Positions 18,000 to 26,322 of a DNA stretch of 64,000 nt are shown here, one piece after another. Source of the stretch: Paenisporosarcina antarctica (GTDB taxonomy: Bacteria > Bacillota > Bacilli > Bacillales_A > Planococcaceae). Where the stretch lies: assembly GCF_004367585.1 (NCBI RefSeq), contig NZ_CP038015.1, positions 324,001 through 388,000 of the forward strand, written 5' to 3'. The first letter of the stretch is position 1; each line of letters starts with the position of its first letter. The notes below the pieces were generated by a model. That model made no database searches, was not told the DNA's origin, and worked only from the letters and a program-made list of their open reading frames with translations. Position numbers and translations under genes: made by a program.

Positions 18000-18950
18000 A
18001 TGAAGAAAACCATATTAATCGTGGCGCTAGTCATATTATCAATTGGGTCATTGTTTGTTGGAGTTAGTTCCATAACACCAGCTGATTTAATCGATTTTAA
18101 ATCAGAAGAAACACAAATCTTTCTGATTAGTCGACTACCACGCTTGGTCGCCATCCTACTTGCTGGTGCTGGAATGAGCATCGCTGGTTTAATTATGCAA
18201 AGTCTAAGTAGGAATAAGTTTGTTTCCCCAACGACTGCAGGAACGCTCGATGCAACACGTTTAGGTATTCTTGTATCGATGTTGCTTTTCACAAATGCAT
18301 CGATGTTAGAAAAAATGACAGTAGCCTTTGTATTTGCGCTTGCCGGCACGTTTTTATTTATGCAAATACTTAATCGTATTAAGTTCAAGGACGCTATTTT
18401 TATTCCCCTAGTAGGTATGATGTTCGGAAATATTCTTTCGTCCATCGCTACTTTCTTTGCCTATAGAGCAGATGTAATTCAAAATATGTCTGCGTGGCTA
18501 CAAGGTGACTTTTCTATGATGATGAAAGGTCGCTATGAGCTACTATATATAAGCATCCCAGTTCTAATTGTCGCTTATTTATTTGCAAACCGGTTTACTG
18601 TCGCGGGAATGGGTGAAGATTTTTCGGTGAATTTAGGTCTTCATTATAAAAGGATTGTAAATTTGGGTTTAATTTTAGTGGCTTTAATTACGGTGACAGT
18701 TGTTTTGACAGTTGGTGTTATTCCGTTTCTAGGGTTGATCATTCCAAATATTGTATCCATTTTTAAAGGAGATCATTTAGAAAAGACGTTGCCACATACC
18801 GCACTTCTTGGTGCACTTTTCTTATTGGTGTGTGACATATTGGGTCGAATTATCATTTTCCCTTATGAAATTCCTATTAGTTTAATGGTAGGAGTTATAG
18901 GCAGTGGGATTTTCCTTTACCTATTGTTCAGAAGGAGGGCCTATGCGTAA
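18000..18950 (+). CDS. yclN: Siderophore ABC importer permease 1 (FecCD family, YclN-like)
   Basis: A 316-residue membrane protein of the FecCD family with about nine hydrophobic segments. RLPRLVAILLAGAGMSIAG is the conserved entry region, and GVIPFLGLIIPNIVS is the loop that contacts the ATPase. It resembles Bacillus subtilis YclN, the permease of the petrobactin importer. It is the first gene of a four-gene operon behind the Fur-boxed promoter and overlaps the next gene by 8 bases. The ferric-catecholate/petrobactin substrate is inference from similarity. Confidence 0.9.
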   Translation: MKKTILIVALVILSIGSLFVGVSSITPADLIDFKSEETQIFLISRLPRLVAILLAGAGMSIAGLIMQSLSRNKFVSPTTAGTLDATRLGILVSMLLFTNASMLEKMTVAFVFALAGTFLFMQILNRIKFKDAIFIPLVGMMFGNILSSIATFFAYRADVIQNMSAWLQGDFSMMMKGRYELLYISIPVLIVAYLFANRFTVAGMGEDFSVNLGLHYKRIVNLGLILVALITVTVVLTVGVIPFLGLIIPNIVSIFKGDHLEKTLPHTALLGALFLLVCDILGRIIIFPYEIPISLMVGVIGSGIFLYLLFRRRAYA

Positions 18951-19899
18951 TTCAACAAAGTTATTTATACTACTAGGTTTGTCCATCATTTTTGTGGGAG
19001 TATATTTATTTCAAGGTTTAAATGGAAGCTATGACTATGCGCTACCACGTCGTGGGATTAAGGTCCTTGCAATGGTCATAACCGGTTGTGCGATAGCTTA
19101 CTCAACCGTGATTTTTCAAACGATTACACATAATCGTATATTGACTCCAAGCATTATGGGGTTAGACGCTTTATATTTGTTGTTACAAACTGTGCTTATC
19201 TTCTTTTTAGGGTCTGATCACATAACCATCGTTAACAAACAAGTGAATTTCATATTGTCAGTAATGGCGATGATTATTTTTGCGCTATTGTTGTACAGAT
19301 TTTTGTTCAACAACAGTAAAGTCAATCAACCCATTTACTTTCTATTATTAATAGGCATTATTGTCGGTACATTTTTCTCAAGTATATCTACATTCCTGCA
19401 AGTTCTTATCGACCCGAATGAGTTTTCTATTGTTCAGGATCGAATGTTTGCAAGTTTTAACAATGTAAGTACCGATTTGGTTTGGTTAGCTCTCATTATC
19501 ACGGCTATTGTATTTCTAATTGGGTGGCGTTCCATTCATTTTTTAGATGTACTTTCGTTAGGACGTGAGACGGCGATCAACCTTGGTGTTCCATATGAAT
19601 CAATTGTTAAGAAGATGTTAGTCATTTCGGCGGTATTAATTGCTATTTCAACTGCATTAGTTGGTCCTATTACGTTTTTCGGCTTGATAGTGGCAAATTT
19701 ATCCTATCAATTCTTTAAAAGTTATCGACATTCGATCCTTATAACAGGCGCGATGCTTATGAGTATAGTCGCCTTGGTTGGCGGACAATGGGTAGTCGAA
19801 AGAATATTTACTTTCTCCACAACACTTAGCGTCATTATCAACTTTATCGGCGGTGTTTATTTTATCTACTTACTATTAAAGGAGAGTAAATCTACATGA
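18943..19899 (+). CDS. yclO: Siderophore ABC importer permease 2 (FecCD family, YclO-like)
   Basis: A 318-residue FecCD-family permease, partner of the preceding gene. LPRRGIKVLAMVITGCAIA and VGPITFFGLIVANLSYQ correspond to the family's conserved entry and ATPase-contact regions. Start ATG 18943 has GAAGGAGG seven bases ahead and lies inside the end of yclN; a longer frame from 18904 has no site. The stop overlaps the next start in ATGA, so the genes are translationally coupled. Confidence 0.9.
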   Translation: MRNSTKLFILLGLSIIFVGVYLFQGLNGSYDYALPRRGIKVLAMVITGCAIAYSTVIFQTITHNRILTPSIMGLDALYLLLQTVLIFFLGSDHITIVNKQVNFILSVMAMIIFALLLYRFLFNNSKVNQPIYFLLLIGIIVGTFFSSISTFLQVLIDPNEFSIVQDRMFASFNNVSTDLVWLALIITAIVFLIGWRSIHFLDVLSLGRETAINLGVPYESIVKKMLVISAVLIAISTALVGPITFFGLIVANLSYQFFKSYRHSILITGAMLMSIVALVGGQWVVERIFTFSTTLSVIINFIGGVYFIYLLLKESKST

Positions 19900-20675
19900 T
19901 CCAAGTTAGAGATTTATCAAAACTTTATGGGAAAAAAGCTGTCGTCGATCAAGTGTCTATAGATATAGTTCCAGGCACCATCACATCGTTTATCGGACCT
20001 AATGGTGCTGGGAAATCTACTCTATTATCAATGATAAGTCGTTTGTTAGATGCTGATTCCGGAGAAGTGTTGCTCGATAAGAAGAATATCAAAAAGATTA
20101 AATCAGGTGAGTTGTCTAAAAGGGTTTCGATTTTAAAACAATCAAACCAGGTTAATGTCCGTTTGACTGTCAAAGAACTTGTGGGATTTGGGCGCTTTCC
20201 GTATTCAAAAGGTCGCTTAACTGAACAAGATATGATAAAAGTCAATGAAGCTTTAAGCTATATGGATTTGTGTGAACTAGAAGACTCTTATTTGGATGAA
20301 TTATCTGGTGGACAGAGACAAAGAGCATACATAGCCATGGTAATTGTTCAAGATACGGATACGATCTTGCTTGATGAACCATTAAACAACTTAGATATGA
20401 AACATTCAGTGCAAATCATGAAAATTTTACGAAGATTAGTGGATGAACGAGGAAAAACAGTCGTAATCGTTTTGCACGATATTAACTTTGCTTCCGTCTA
20501 TTCAGATCGAATTGTTGCTTTGAAAGACGGTAGAGTAATAAAAGATGGCCTAACAAACGATATCATTCAGTCAGATGCGTTAAAAGAAATTTATGATATG
20601 GATATTCATGTACAACAACTAAACAATTGTCGTATTTGTGTTTACTTTAATTCGACATTACAAGGAGAAGAATAA
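19896..20675 (+). CDS. yclP: Siderophore ABC importer ATPase (YclP-like)
   Basis: A 259-residue ABC ATPase: Walker A GPNGAGKST, Q-loop LKQSNQ, signature LSGGQRQRAYIAM, Walker B TILLDEPLNNLD and H-loop VLHDINF. This is the FepC/FecE group that powers iron-siderophore uptake. It overlaps yclO by 4 bases and is followed 1 base later by the binding-protein gene. Confidence 0.92.
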   Translation: MIQVRDLSKLYGKKAVVDQVSIDIVPGTITSFIGPNGAGKSTLLSMISRLLDADSGEVLLDKKNIKKIKSGELSKRVSILKQSNQVNVRLTVKELVGFGRFPYSKGRLTEQDMIKVNEALSYMDLCELEDSYLDELSGGQRQRAYIAMVIVQDTDTILLDEPLNNLDMKHSVQIMKILRRLVDERGKTVVIVLHDINFASVYSDRIVALKDGRVIKDGLTNDIIQSDALKEIYDMDIHVQQLNNCRICVYFNSTLQGEE

Positions 20676-20676
20676 A

Positions 20677-21621
20677 ATGAAAAAGTGGTCATTATTTATC
20701 ATTACTACATTGATGTTAGTGGTATTAACAGCGTGTGGAAGTTCAGAAGAAGCTACCGAGAAAGTTTCGGCTTCAAAAGAAGAGCCAAAAACAGTAACAA
20801 TAAAACATGAACTTGGTGAAGCGACAGTTCCAGTAAATCCAAAAAACGTAGTTGTTTTTGACTTCGGTGTGTTGGATACATTAGACGAATTAGGTGTTGA
20901 AGTTGCGGGTGTTCCTCAAGCATCTATACCTGACTATTTGGAAAAATATGCTGGTACAGAATACACAAATGTTGGAAGCTTAAAAGAAGCTGACTTTGAA
21001 GCTATTCACGAGATGAACCCAGACGTAATTTTCATATCAGGACGTCAAGCTGATATGTATGAAGAATTCGCTAAAATTGCTCCAACTATATATGTAGCAA
21101 TAGATAACGAAAACTATATGCAATCATTTACTGAGAATATGGAAACAATAGCTTCTGTATTTGATAAAAAAGAAGAAATGGATGCAGAATTAGAATATGT
21201 TAATGCTTCAATTGAGGCTATTCATGAAAAAGCAGCAAATCTTGATCAAAAATCGTTAATCGTTATGAGCAATGAAGGAAAAGTAAGTGCATATGGACCA
21301 AGCTCTAGATTTGGGATTTTGCATGATGTGTTTGGCTTCAAAGCGGCAGACGAAGGGATTGAAACGTCAACTCATGGTCAAAATATTACGTTTGAGTATA
21401 TTTTAGAAACGAATCCAGATATTTTATTCGTGATTGATCGTGATGCAGCTGTAAATGCGGATGCAAATGCCAAGGGTACAATTGAAAATGAACTTGTTAA
21501 AAAAACGAATGCATTTAAAAATGGTAATATTCATTACTTAAATCCTGGCCAATGGTACTTATCAGGTGGAGGTTTACAATCAGTTAAATTAATGGTGAAA
21601 GATGCAGAAGCTGCACTGTAA
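20677..21621 (+). CDS. yclQ: Siderophore-binding lipoprotein (YclQ-like)
   Basis: A 314-residue lipoprotein. The signal peptide ends at a lipobox LTAC (residues 16-19), and the mature part is a class III (helical backbone) binding protein with NPKNVVVFDFGVLDTLDELG and EAIHEMNPDVIFISGRQ, as in Bacillus YclQ, which binds petrobactin and its precursor. ATG 20677 follows AAGGAG; an upstream extension would run back into yclP. It is the last gene of the Fur-controlled operon. Confidence 0.92.
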   Translation: MKKWSLFIITTLMLVVLTACGSSEEATEKVSASKEEPKTVTIKHELGEATVPVNPKNVVVFDFGVLDTLDELGVEVAGVPQASIPDYLEKYAGTEYTNVGSLKEADFEAIHEMNPDVIFISGRQADMYEEFAKIAPTIYVAIDNENYMQSFTENMETIASVFDKKEEMDAELEYVNASIEAIHEKAANLDQKSLIVMSNEGKVSAYGPSSRFGILHDVFGFKAADEGIETSTHGQNITFEYILETNPDILFVIDRDAAVNADANAKGTIENELVKKTNAFKNGNIHYLNPGQWYLSGGGLQSVKLMVKDAEAAL

Positions 21622-21640
21622 GCTTAATTTCATTTAATAA

Positions 21641-21678
21641 AAAAAGTAGCGGGCATATAAAATGCTCGCTACTTTTTT
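21641..21678. terminator. Bidirectional terminator between yclQ and the stress-protein gene
   Basis: A 16-base arm (21641-21656) pairs with 21662-21677 with one mismatch, ending in a T run. It serves convergent genes. Confidence 0.88.
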
Positions 21679-21686
21679 GGGAATTA

Positions 21687-22031
21687 TTAGTACATAAATC
21701 CTACAGGTGAATTTTTCACAACTACAATTACTTTATGCTCGTCTAGCTTTTCTTCTAATTGCACTGCTTCTGGTTGACTAAATCCTAACTCTTCAAATTG
21801 TGCGCGAAGCTCGTCTCCTTTTTTACGGAAAACATTTGCAATCGATGTTCCTAATCCTTGTTCAGTAACACCAACTGTATTCGCATCTGCCATGTCAGCT
21901 ACCTGATTTGTACGGTGATTTTCATGCGTAAGTACATAAATATCATCTTCATGAACACCTTTAGTTTTAATATCTTGAATCCCAAGTATGGCTTCTTCAT
22001 CAGTTACATATTCTTTATACATTACCGTCAT
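21687..22031 (-). CDS. General stress protein 17M-like (YflT domain)
   Basis: A 114-residue protein opening with a YflT-type domain (YVTDEEAILGIQDIKTKGVHED, in which the helix after the first strand is typical) and ending in an acidic helix. Such proteins are SigB-dependent general stress proteins in Bacillus with unknown activity. Start ATG 22031 has GGAGG about six bases ahead; the longer frame to 22145 lacks a site. It is transcribed alone toward the yclQ terminator. Confidence 0.82.
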   Translation of the reverse strand: MTVMYKEYVTDEEAILGIQDIKTKGVHEDDIYVLTHENHRTNQVADMADANTVGVTEQGLGTSIANVFRKKGDELRAQFEELGFSQPEAVQLEEKLDEHKVIVVVKNSPVGFMY

Positions 22032-22206
22032 TTTAAAATCCTCCTTTAAATCGTTTATATTCTGACACGTTAGTACTCTACCACTGGAGGAATGAATTAA
22101 ACGTAACTCATTTGATTTGAAACGAAAGTCATAGTCATTCGACAAATTCCAGGAAATTAGTAGAAGGAATATGATAAGATTATTATAAATAAGGAGCGTG
22201 AATGTC

Positions 22207-22827
22207 GTGAAGAAATGGTTTTATTCGTTGGCTATTTTGATGCTCATCGGCTTTATTGCCTTATATTTTAGTTTTACTTATGAAGAAATGATTGAGTTTG
22301 ATGAAAAAATAGGAAAAGCACTGATTGGAAATGAATTTATTCGTTTCTTCCATTATATTGGCGAACCTATGTGGATTGGTTCTGCAGCAATTTTATTGAT
22401 TTTATATTTAGCATTTAGAAGAGGTAACCACCGTGGCGTGTTATTTGTGTTATTTACGGTAGCTGGTGGAAATTTATTGAATCATACCTTAAAGGAATGG
22501 GTGCAAAGGGTACGCCCAGATATTCCTCACCAACTAACTAGTTTTAGTTTTCCTTCGGCTCATGCAATGGTTGGCTTATTGTACTTATTTACGTATGCTT
22601 ATTTATTAACCGAAAGTCAAATGTCTATGAAACGACGTATTGCAATTTGGCTTAGTGCAATTGTGCTAACGTTACTAGTGGGCTTATCACGTATTGCTGG
22701 AAATCATCATTATGGTACGGACGTGGTAGCTGGCTGGATGTGCGGCTATGCTTTCTTCGTTGTAGTGGTGGTATGGTATGAATGGCGAAATCGCAACTTC
22801 AAAAAAAGAATAATCCAACCAGAATAG
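22207..22827 (+). CDS. PAP2 family phosphatase, membrane-bound
   Basis: A 206-residue protein with about six membrane segments and the three PAP2 motifs: KEWVQRVRP, PSAHAM (PSGH with Ala) and SRIAGNHHYGTD. The family dephosphorylates lipid phosphates such as undecaprenyl pyrophosphate or phosphatidylglycerophosphate at the outer face of the membrane. GTG 22207 lies 10 bases after AAGGAG; the GTG at 22198 is only one base away and is unlikely. Undecaprenyl-PP phosphatase (BcrC/YodM-like) is the probable role, not proven. Confidence 0.85.
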   Translation: MKKWFYSLAILMLIGFIALYFSFTYEEMIEFDEKIGKALIGNEFIRFFHYIGEPMWIGSAAILLILYLAFRRGNHRGVLFVLFTVAGGNLLNHTLKEWVQRVRPDIPHQLTSFSFPSAHAMVGLLYLFTYAYLLTESQMSMKRRIAIWLSAIVLTLLVGLSRIAGNHHYGTDVVAGWMCGYAFFVVVVVWYEWRNRNFKKRIIQPE

Positions 22828-22879
22828 ACGGAAGCTTACGCTATTTACTACGTAGGATTCTTTTTTGAAAGAAAAGAAC

Positions 22880-22926
22880 GTATATAAATTTAGAGTGCCA
22901 TGAACCCGTGTTCATGGCATTTTTAT
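22880..22926 (+). repeat. Terminator-like repeat, GTGCCATGAA type, copy 1
   Basis: GTATATAAATTTAGAGTGCC leads into a hairpin (GCCATGAAC/GTTCATGGC) and a T run. Related sequence occurs at about 24001, 46534 and 47041. It probably ends the PAP2 transcript. Confidence 0.65.
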
Positions 22927-23132
22927 TGTATCAATATGAACATTGTTATATGTATTTTCTGGTGAGAATAATTATTGGCAAGTGGGAGAAAGAACCTGTT
23001 CAAGATATAGAAAACATTCTCTTGTACAAAGAGACTGTTGAATTCATGACTTCAAAGTTGAAGATATTTGTGTAACTGAAACTTTTCTCATAAAATAAAT
23101 TTAACAGATGGATAGAGAAAGAAGATGGGGAA

Positions 23133-23942
23133 ATGGATGGAAATGTACTATTTGCATTAGCATTAACACTCTTTGCAGGTTTAGCAACAGGTATTGGAAG
23201 TTTATTAGCTTTAGTAACTAAACGAACAAACACCAAATTTTTATCGTTAGCACTAGGTTTTTCAGCAGGGGTCATGATTTACGTTTCAATGATTGAAATT
23301 TTTGTAAAAGCCAAAGATGCCTTAGTTAATGAATTAGGTTCTTCTCAAGGGTATTGGTTAACTGTTATCGGGTTCTTTAGTGGAATATTTTTAATTGCAT
23401 TAATCGATAAATTATTGCCGAAATCTACTAATCCTCATGAAGTTAAAGGTGTGGAGGATATGGATAAACAACCATCTAATGACGAACATTCAAAATTAAT
23501 GCGTATGGGTTTATTTACAGCGCTGGCGATAGGAATTCATAATTTCCCAGAAGGAATTGCAACGTTTGTCTCCGCCTTACAAGATCCTAATTTAGGGATT
23601 GCTATAGCTATTGCAGTAGCGATCCACAATGTACCTGAAGGAATTGCCGTTGCAGTGCCAATTTATTACGCAACTGGGGACCGTAAAAAAGCATTTAAAT
23701 GGTCATTTTTATCTGGATTAGCAGAGCCTGTTGGTGCTGTTTTTGCTTTTTTAATATTAATGCCATTTTTAAATGATATAATGTTCGGTATGATTTTTGC
23801 CGGAGTGGCGGGTATTATGGTGTTTATTTCGTTAGATGAATTATTACCTGCTGCTCAAAGATACGATGAAGCGCATCTGTCTATTTATGGTGTAGTAGGT
23901 GGTATGGCTGTGATGGCACTAAGTTTGCTATTAATTGCGTAG
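23133..23942 (+). CDS. zupT: ZIP family metal transporter, ZupT-like
   Basis: A 269-residue membrane protein with eight hydrophobic segments. The two metal-site helices are clear: HNFPEGIATF and HNVPEGIAVAVP, the form found in ZupT importers of zinc, iron and manganese. A hydrophilic, acidic loop lies between the third and fourth segments. Direction and exact metal are by family. The start ATG 23133 has a moderate purine-rich site. It is monocistronic and followed by a terminator. Confidence 0.9.
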   Translation: MDGNVLFALALTLFAGLATGIGSLLALVTKRTNTKFLSLALGFSAGVMIYVSMIEIFVKAKDALVNELGSSQGYWLTVIGFFSGIFLIALIDKLLPKSTNPHEVKGVEDMDKQPSNDEHSKLMRMGLFTALAIGIHNFPEGIATFVSALQDPNLGIAIAIAVAIHNVPEGIAVAVPIYYATGDRKKAFKWSFLSGLAEPVGAVFAFLILMPFLNDIMFGMIFAGVAGIMVFISLDELLPAAQRYDEAHLSIYGVVGGMAVMALSLLLIA

Positions 23943-23946
23943 AAGG

Positions 23947-23988
23947 AAAGTGCACGTTTCTTACATTGCTAAGGAACGTGCTTTTTAG
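23947..23988 (+). terminator. Terminator after zupT
   Basis: AAAGTGCACGTTTCTTA pairs imperfectly with TAAGGAACGTGCTTTTT around a short loop, ending in a T run. Confidence 0.8.
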
Positions 23989-24000
23989 CAAAATAAGAAA

Positions 24001-24522
24001 GTATATAAATTTGAAGTGCCATGAATCCAGTATTCCGGGTATTTTAAGGAGTAGGTTCTAGTATGATACCGCTGATTTGAGCTCCAGGCGGAAGCTTTCC
24101 AAGGGGCGGGCGGAGAGCCTCCTCAGGCCAACACGATGTTGGTCACAAAGGCGTTGTCACATGATGTGACGTTCTTAGACTTTGTTCCACTTATCGCTCC
24201 ACTGCGGGGTCTCACCTGTCCCGCTAATCCCGTAGGAAAGATATTGGACGAACTGTTATTCGTCCAATATCTTTGCGACGAGTAACCGCAGGAGCACATG
24301 CTTTTTTCGCCTCCTTCCGCTTCAATCAAGTAAATGTTTTCGAATTGATCATAAAAGAAAATACAACTTAAAAAGAAGGGATTGCGGAACGGTGGTTTGC
24401 ATGATGAACACTGAAATTCTGGTATTTTGAGCAAGTATTTCTCTTTTTAGAAATAGTGTAGAAGAAGTATTCCTGCTAGCTGTGTCGCTCAAGATTTCAA
24501 ATAATTCTCACTAAAAATAGAA
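24001..24522 (+). repeat. Long intergenic duplication, copy A (see 46534-47039)
   Basis: This noncoding block, including repeat copy 2, is largely repeated at 46534-47039. Shared stretches lie on both sides of the GC-rich core: ATGAATCCAGTATTCCGGGT and AAGGAGTAGGTTCTAGTAT before it, and TGTTTTCGAATTGATCA, GCATGATGAACACTGAAATT and ATAGTGTAGAAGAAGTATT after it. The two differ by internal insertions: about 70 bases at 24126-24195 here, and about 50 bases near 46855-46905 in the other. Confidence 0.85.
24071..24330 (+). repeat. GC-rich intergenic repeat, copy 2, with internal hairpin module
   Basis: It has the same organisation as copy 1, from GCTGATTTGAGC to CGCTTCAATCAAG. The hairpin stem is at 24237-24252 with 24259-24274, followed by the shared 26-base tail (24275-24300). 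An extra segment at 24126-24195 holds two small hairpins (CCAACACGATGTTGG and GTCACATGATGTGAC) absent from the other copies. Open frames here are spurious. Confidence 0.85.
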
Positions 24523-24552
24523 TTCGTTGCAATGATGGATAAATTCACACTA

Positions 24553-24732
24553 GTTGATTGAAGCGCAGGTGGCGACTTCTGCGGGAAAAGCTTGAGCTGA
24601 AGACACCGCAGGAAAGATGCTGGCCAAAAGCCAGTGTCTTTGCGACGAGTAACCGCAGGAGCACATGTTTTCGCAGTGACGAGGAGACTGAAGCCAAGCC
24701 CGCGAAAAGCGTCCACCGTAGCGGAAATAAAC
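24553..24732 (-). repeat. GC-rich intergenic repeat, copy 3, host part inverted
   Basis: The outer sequence (GTTGATTGAAGCG ... GCGGAAATAAAC) is in the opposite orientation to copies 1, 2 and 4. The internal module, however, has the same plus-strand orientation as theirs: AAAGATGCTGGC (24613-24624) pairs with GCCAGTGTCTTT (24630-24641), with two G-T positions, and the identical 26-base tail follows at 24642-24667. ACCGCAGGA occurs directly on both sides of the module. Confidence 0.8.
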
Positions 24733-24754
24733 GGGTATCTATGGTTACCCATCT

Positions 24755-24788
24755 TAAAGGACCGGGCGTACTTTGCCCGGTTTTTCTT
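24755..24788 (+). repeat. GGACCGGGCG terminator-like repeat, copy 1
   Basis: AAAGGACCGGGCGTACTTTG leads into CCCGGTTTTTCTTA. Versions of the same unit occur at 46493-46521 and 47513-47546, each next to a GC-rich repeat. It can form a short stem followed by a T run, but it lies far from any upstream gene. Confidence 0.6.
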
Positions 24789-24934
24789 ATGTATCAAGCT
24801 CTCCAGGTTGTGTAAAATATCTCCAAACCATAGATTTGTTTCTTCTACCGTCGGGGTCGCTCAAATTGATTGCTAAGCCTTACGGTATTGCGTGTGTGTG
24901 TCTATACCACTATACTATTGTGTAAAGACAAATG

Positions 24935-24948
24935 ATGACATGTGTCAT
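24935..24948 (+). promoter_or_regulatory. Inverted repeat TGACA-N2-TGTCA ahead of the transporter gene
   Basis: ATGACATGTGTCAT lies four bases ahead of the ribosome site of the NiaP-like gene. It is a candidate operator. NiaP genes in Bacillales are often controlled by the niacin-sensing repressor NiaR; whether this is its site is inference. Confidence 0.3.
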
Positions 24949-24964
24949 GACAAGGAGATTATGT

Positions 24965-26182
24965 ATGACTACCATAAAAGAAAAAGAAGTTAAGCCTTTA
25001 ACACGTAATAAATTATTAGGGATAGCCGGGCTTGGATGGATGTTCGATGCGATGGATGTGGGAATTTTATCATTTGTTATCGCAGCTTTAGCTATTGAAT
25101 GGAACTTATCTCCAGGTCAAATGGGTTGGATTGGCAGTGTAAATTCTTTTGGTATGGCAATAGGCGCACTTGTATTTGGTTTACTTGCCGATCGAGTTGG
25201 TCGTAAGCGTGTATTTATAATTACGCTGGTCCTATTCTCTGTGGCAAGTGGACTTTCTGCATTTTCCACAACTCTGGCTATCTTTTTGATATTTAGATTT
25301 TTTGTAGGGATGGGTCTAGGTGGAGAACTTCCTGTGGCGTCAACTCTTGTAGCGGAAAGTGTGGAAGCGAAAGAACGTGGTCGGATCGTAGTGTTGCTAG
25401 AAAGTTTTTGGGCAGCAGGATGGTTAATAGCTGCATTAATTTCATATTTCATCATTCCAGATTATGGCTGGAGAGTTGCTCTTATTATTACGGCTTTACC
25501 AGCATTTTATGCTATTTATTTACGATTAAAATTACCCGATTCACCTCAGTTTACTGCAAAAAAAGTGCGAAATCGTACGTATGGACAAAACATTAAAGCG
25601 CTATGGTCAAAAGCATATGCTAAGCCAACGTTAATGTTATGGATTTTGTGGTTTACTGTTGTATTCTCTTATTACGGCATGTTTTTATGGTTGCCGAGTG
25701 TCATGGTGTTTAAAGGTTTTGACTTAATTACAAGTTTTAAATATGTTCTTATTATGACATTTGCTCAGTTACCTGGATATTTTACAGCTGCTTGGTTAAT
25801 TGAAAAAGCCGGACGTAAATTTGTGCTAGTCACATATTTACTAGGAACAGCAGCAAGTGCATTTGCGTTTGGTAATGCTGAAACAACGATGTCACTTATT
25901 ATATTTGGCGCTTTCTTGTCCTTCTTTAATCTTGGTGCATGGGGAGCATTATACGCGTATACACCTGAACAATATCCTTCAGTTATTCGAGCTACTGGAG
26001 CGGGAATGGCAGCTTCTATTGGGCGAATTGGTGGTATTTTAGGACCTTTATTAGTTGGGACACTTGTAATGAGAGGTTATGACATTGGATTGATTTTCAG
26101 TATTTTCTGTGTTGCCATAGTTATAGGTGTACTAGCTGTTGTTATTCTAGGAGTAGAAACGAAACAAAAAGAATTAGAATAA
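24965..26182 (+). CDS. niaP: MFS transporter, NiaP-like (niacin uptake)
   Basis: A 405-residue major facilitator protein with 12 hydrophobic segments. GLGWMFDAMDVGILSFVIAA and LLADRVGRKRVF (the A-motif loop) are typical, and the sequence closely follows Bacillus subtilis NiaP (YceI), including VVLLESFWAAGWL and WGALYAYTPEQYP. NiaP imports nicotinate/nicotinamide; related members carry aromatic acids. ATG 24965 follows AAGGAGATTATGT; a longer frame from 24932 has no site. It is monocistronic. Confidence 0.85.
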   Translation: MTTIKEKEVKPLTRNKLLGIAGLGWMFDAMDVGILSFVIAALAIEWNLSPGQMGWIGSVNSFGMAIGALVFGLLADRVGRKRVFIITLVLFSVASGLSAFSTTLAIFLIFRFFVGMGLGGELPVASTLVAESVEAKERGRIVVLLESFWAAGWLIAALISYFIIPDYGWRVALIITALPAFYAIYLRLKLPDSPQFTAKKVRNRTYGQNIKALWSKAYAKPTLMLWILWFTVVFSYYGMFLWLPSVMVFKGFDLITSFKYVLIMTFAQLPGYFTAAWLIEKAGRKFVLVTYLLGTAASAFAFGNAETTMSLIIFGAFLSFFNLGAWGALYAYTPEQYPSVIRATGAGMAASIGRIGGILGPLLVGTLVMRGYDIGLIFSIFCVAIVIGVLAVVILGVETKQKELE

Positions 26183-26191
26183 TGGTATTCC

Positions 26192-26222
26192 AAGACTCTC
26201 TTATTACGGAGAGTCTTTTTTA
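26192..26222 (+). terminator. Terminator after niaP
   Basis: AAGACTCTC pairs with GAGAGTCTT across an 8-base loop, followed by a T run. Confidence 0.85.
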
Positions 26223-26322
26223 TTCGCCGTTTATTCAGAATTTTCAATATTCTATAGCGAATGCTCTGATTTCTTGTTAAAATGAAACTACTAACTTTAA
26301 GTGGAAAGGGAGAGATTCAACT

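Noticed and set aside
17954-18445. 163-residue antisense frame inside yclN
   Set aside because: Shadow of a permease gene; it would also cross the promoter region with its Fur box.
24126-24195. CRISPR-like or attachment-site structure in the extra segment of repeat copy 2
   Set aside because: There are two different small hairpins, no repeated unit with spacers, no cas genes and no integrase nearby.
24123-24876. Frames of 80-103 residues on both strands
   Set aside because: They run across repeat copies 2 and 3 and the GGACCGGG unit; none has a ribosome site or a protein-family resemblance.
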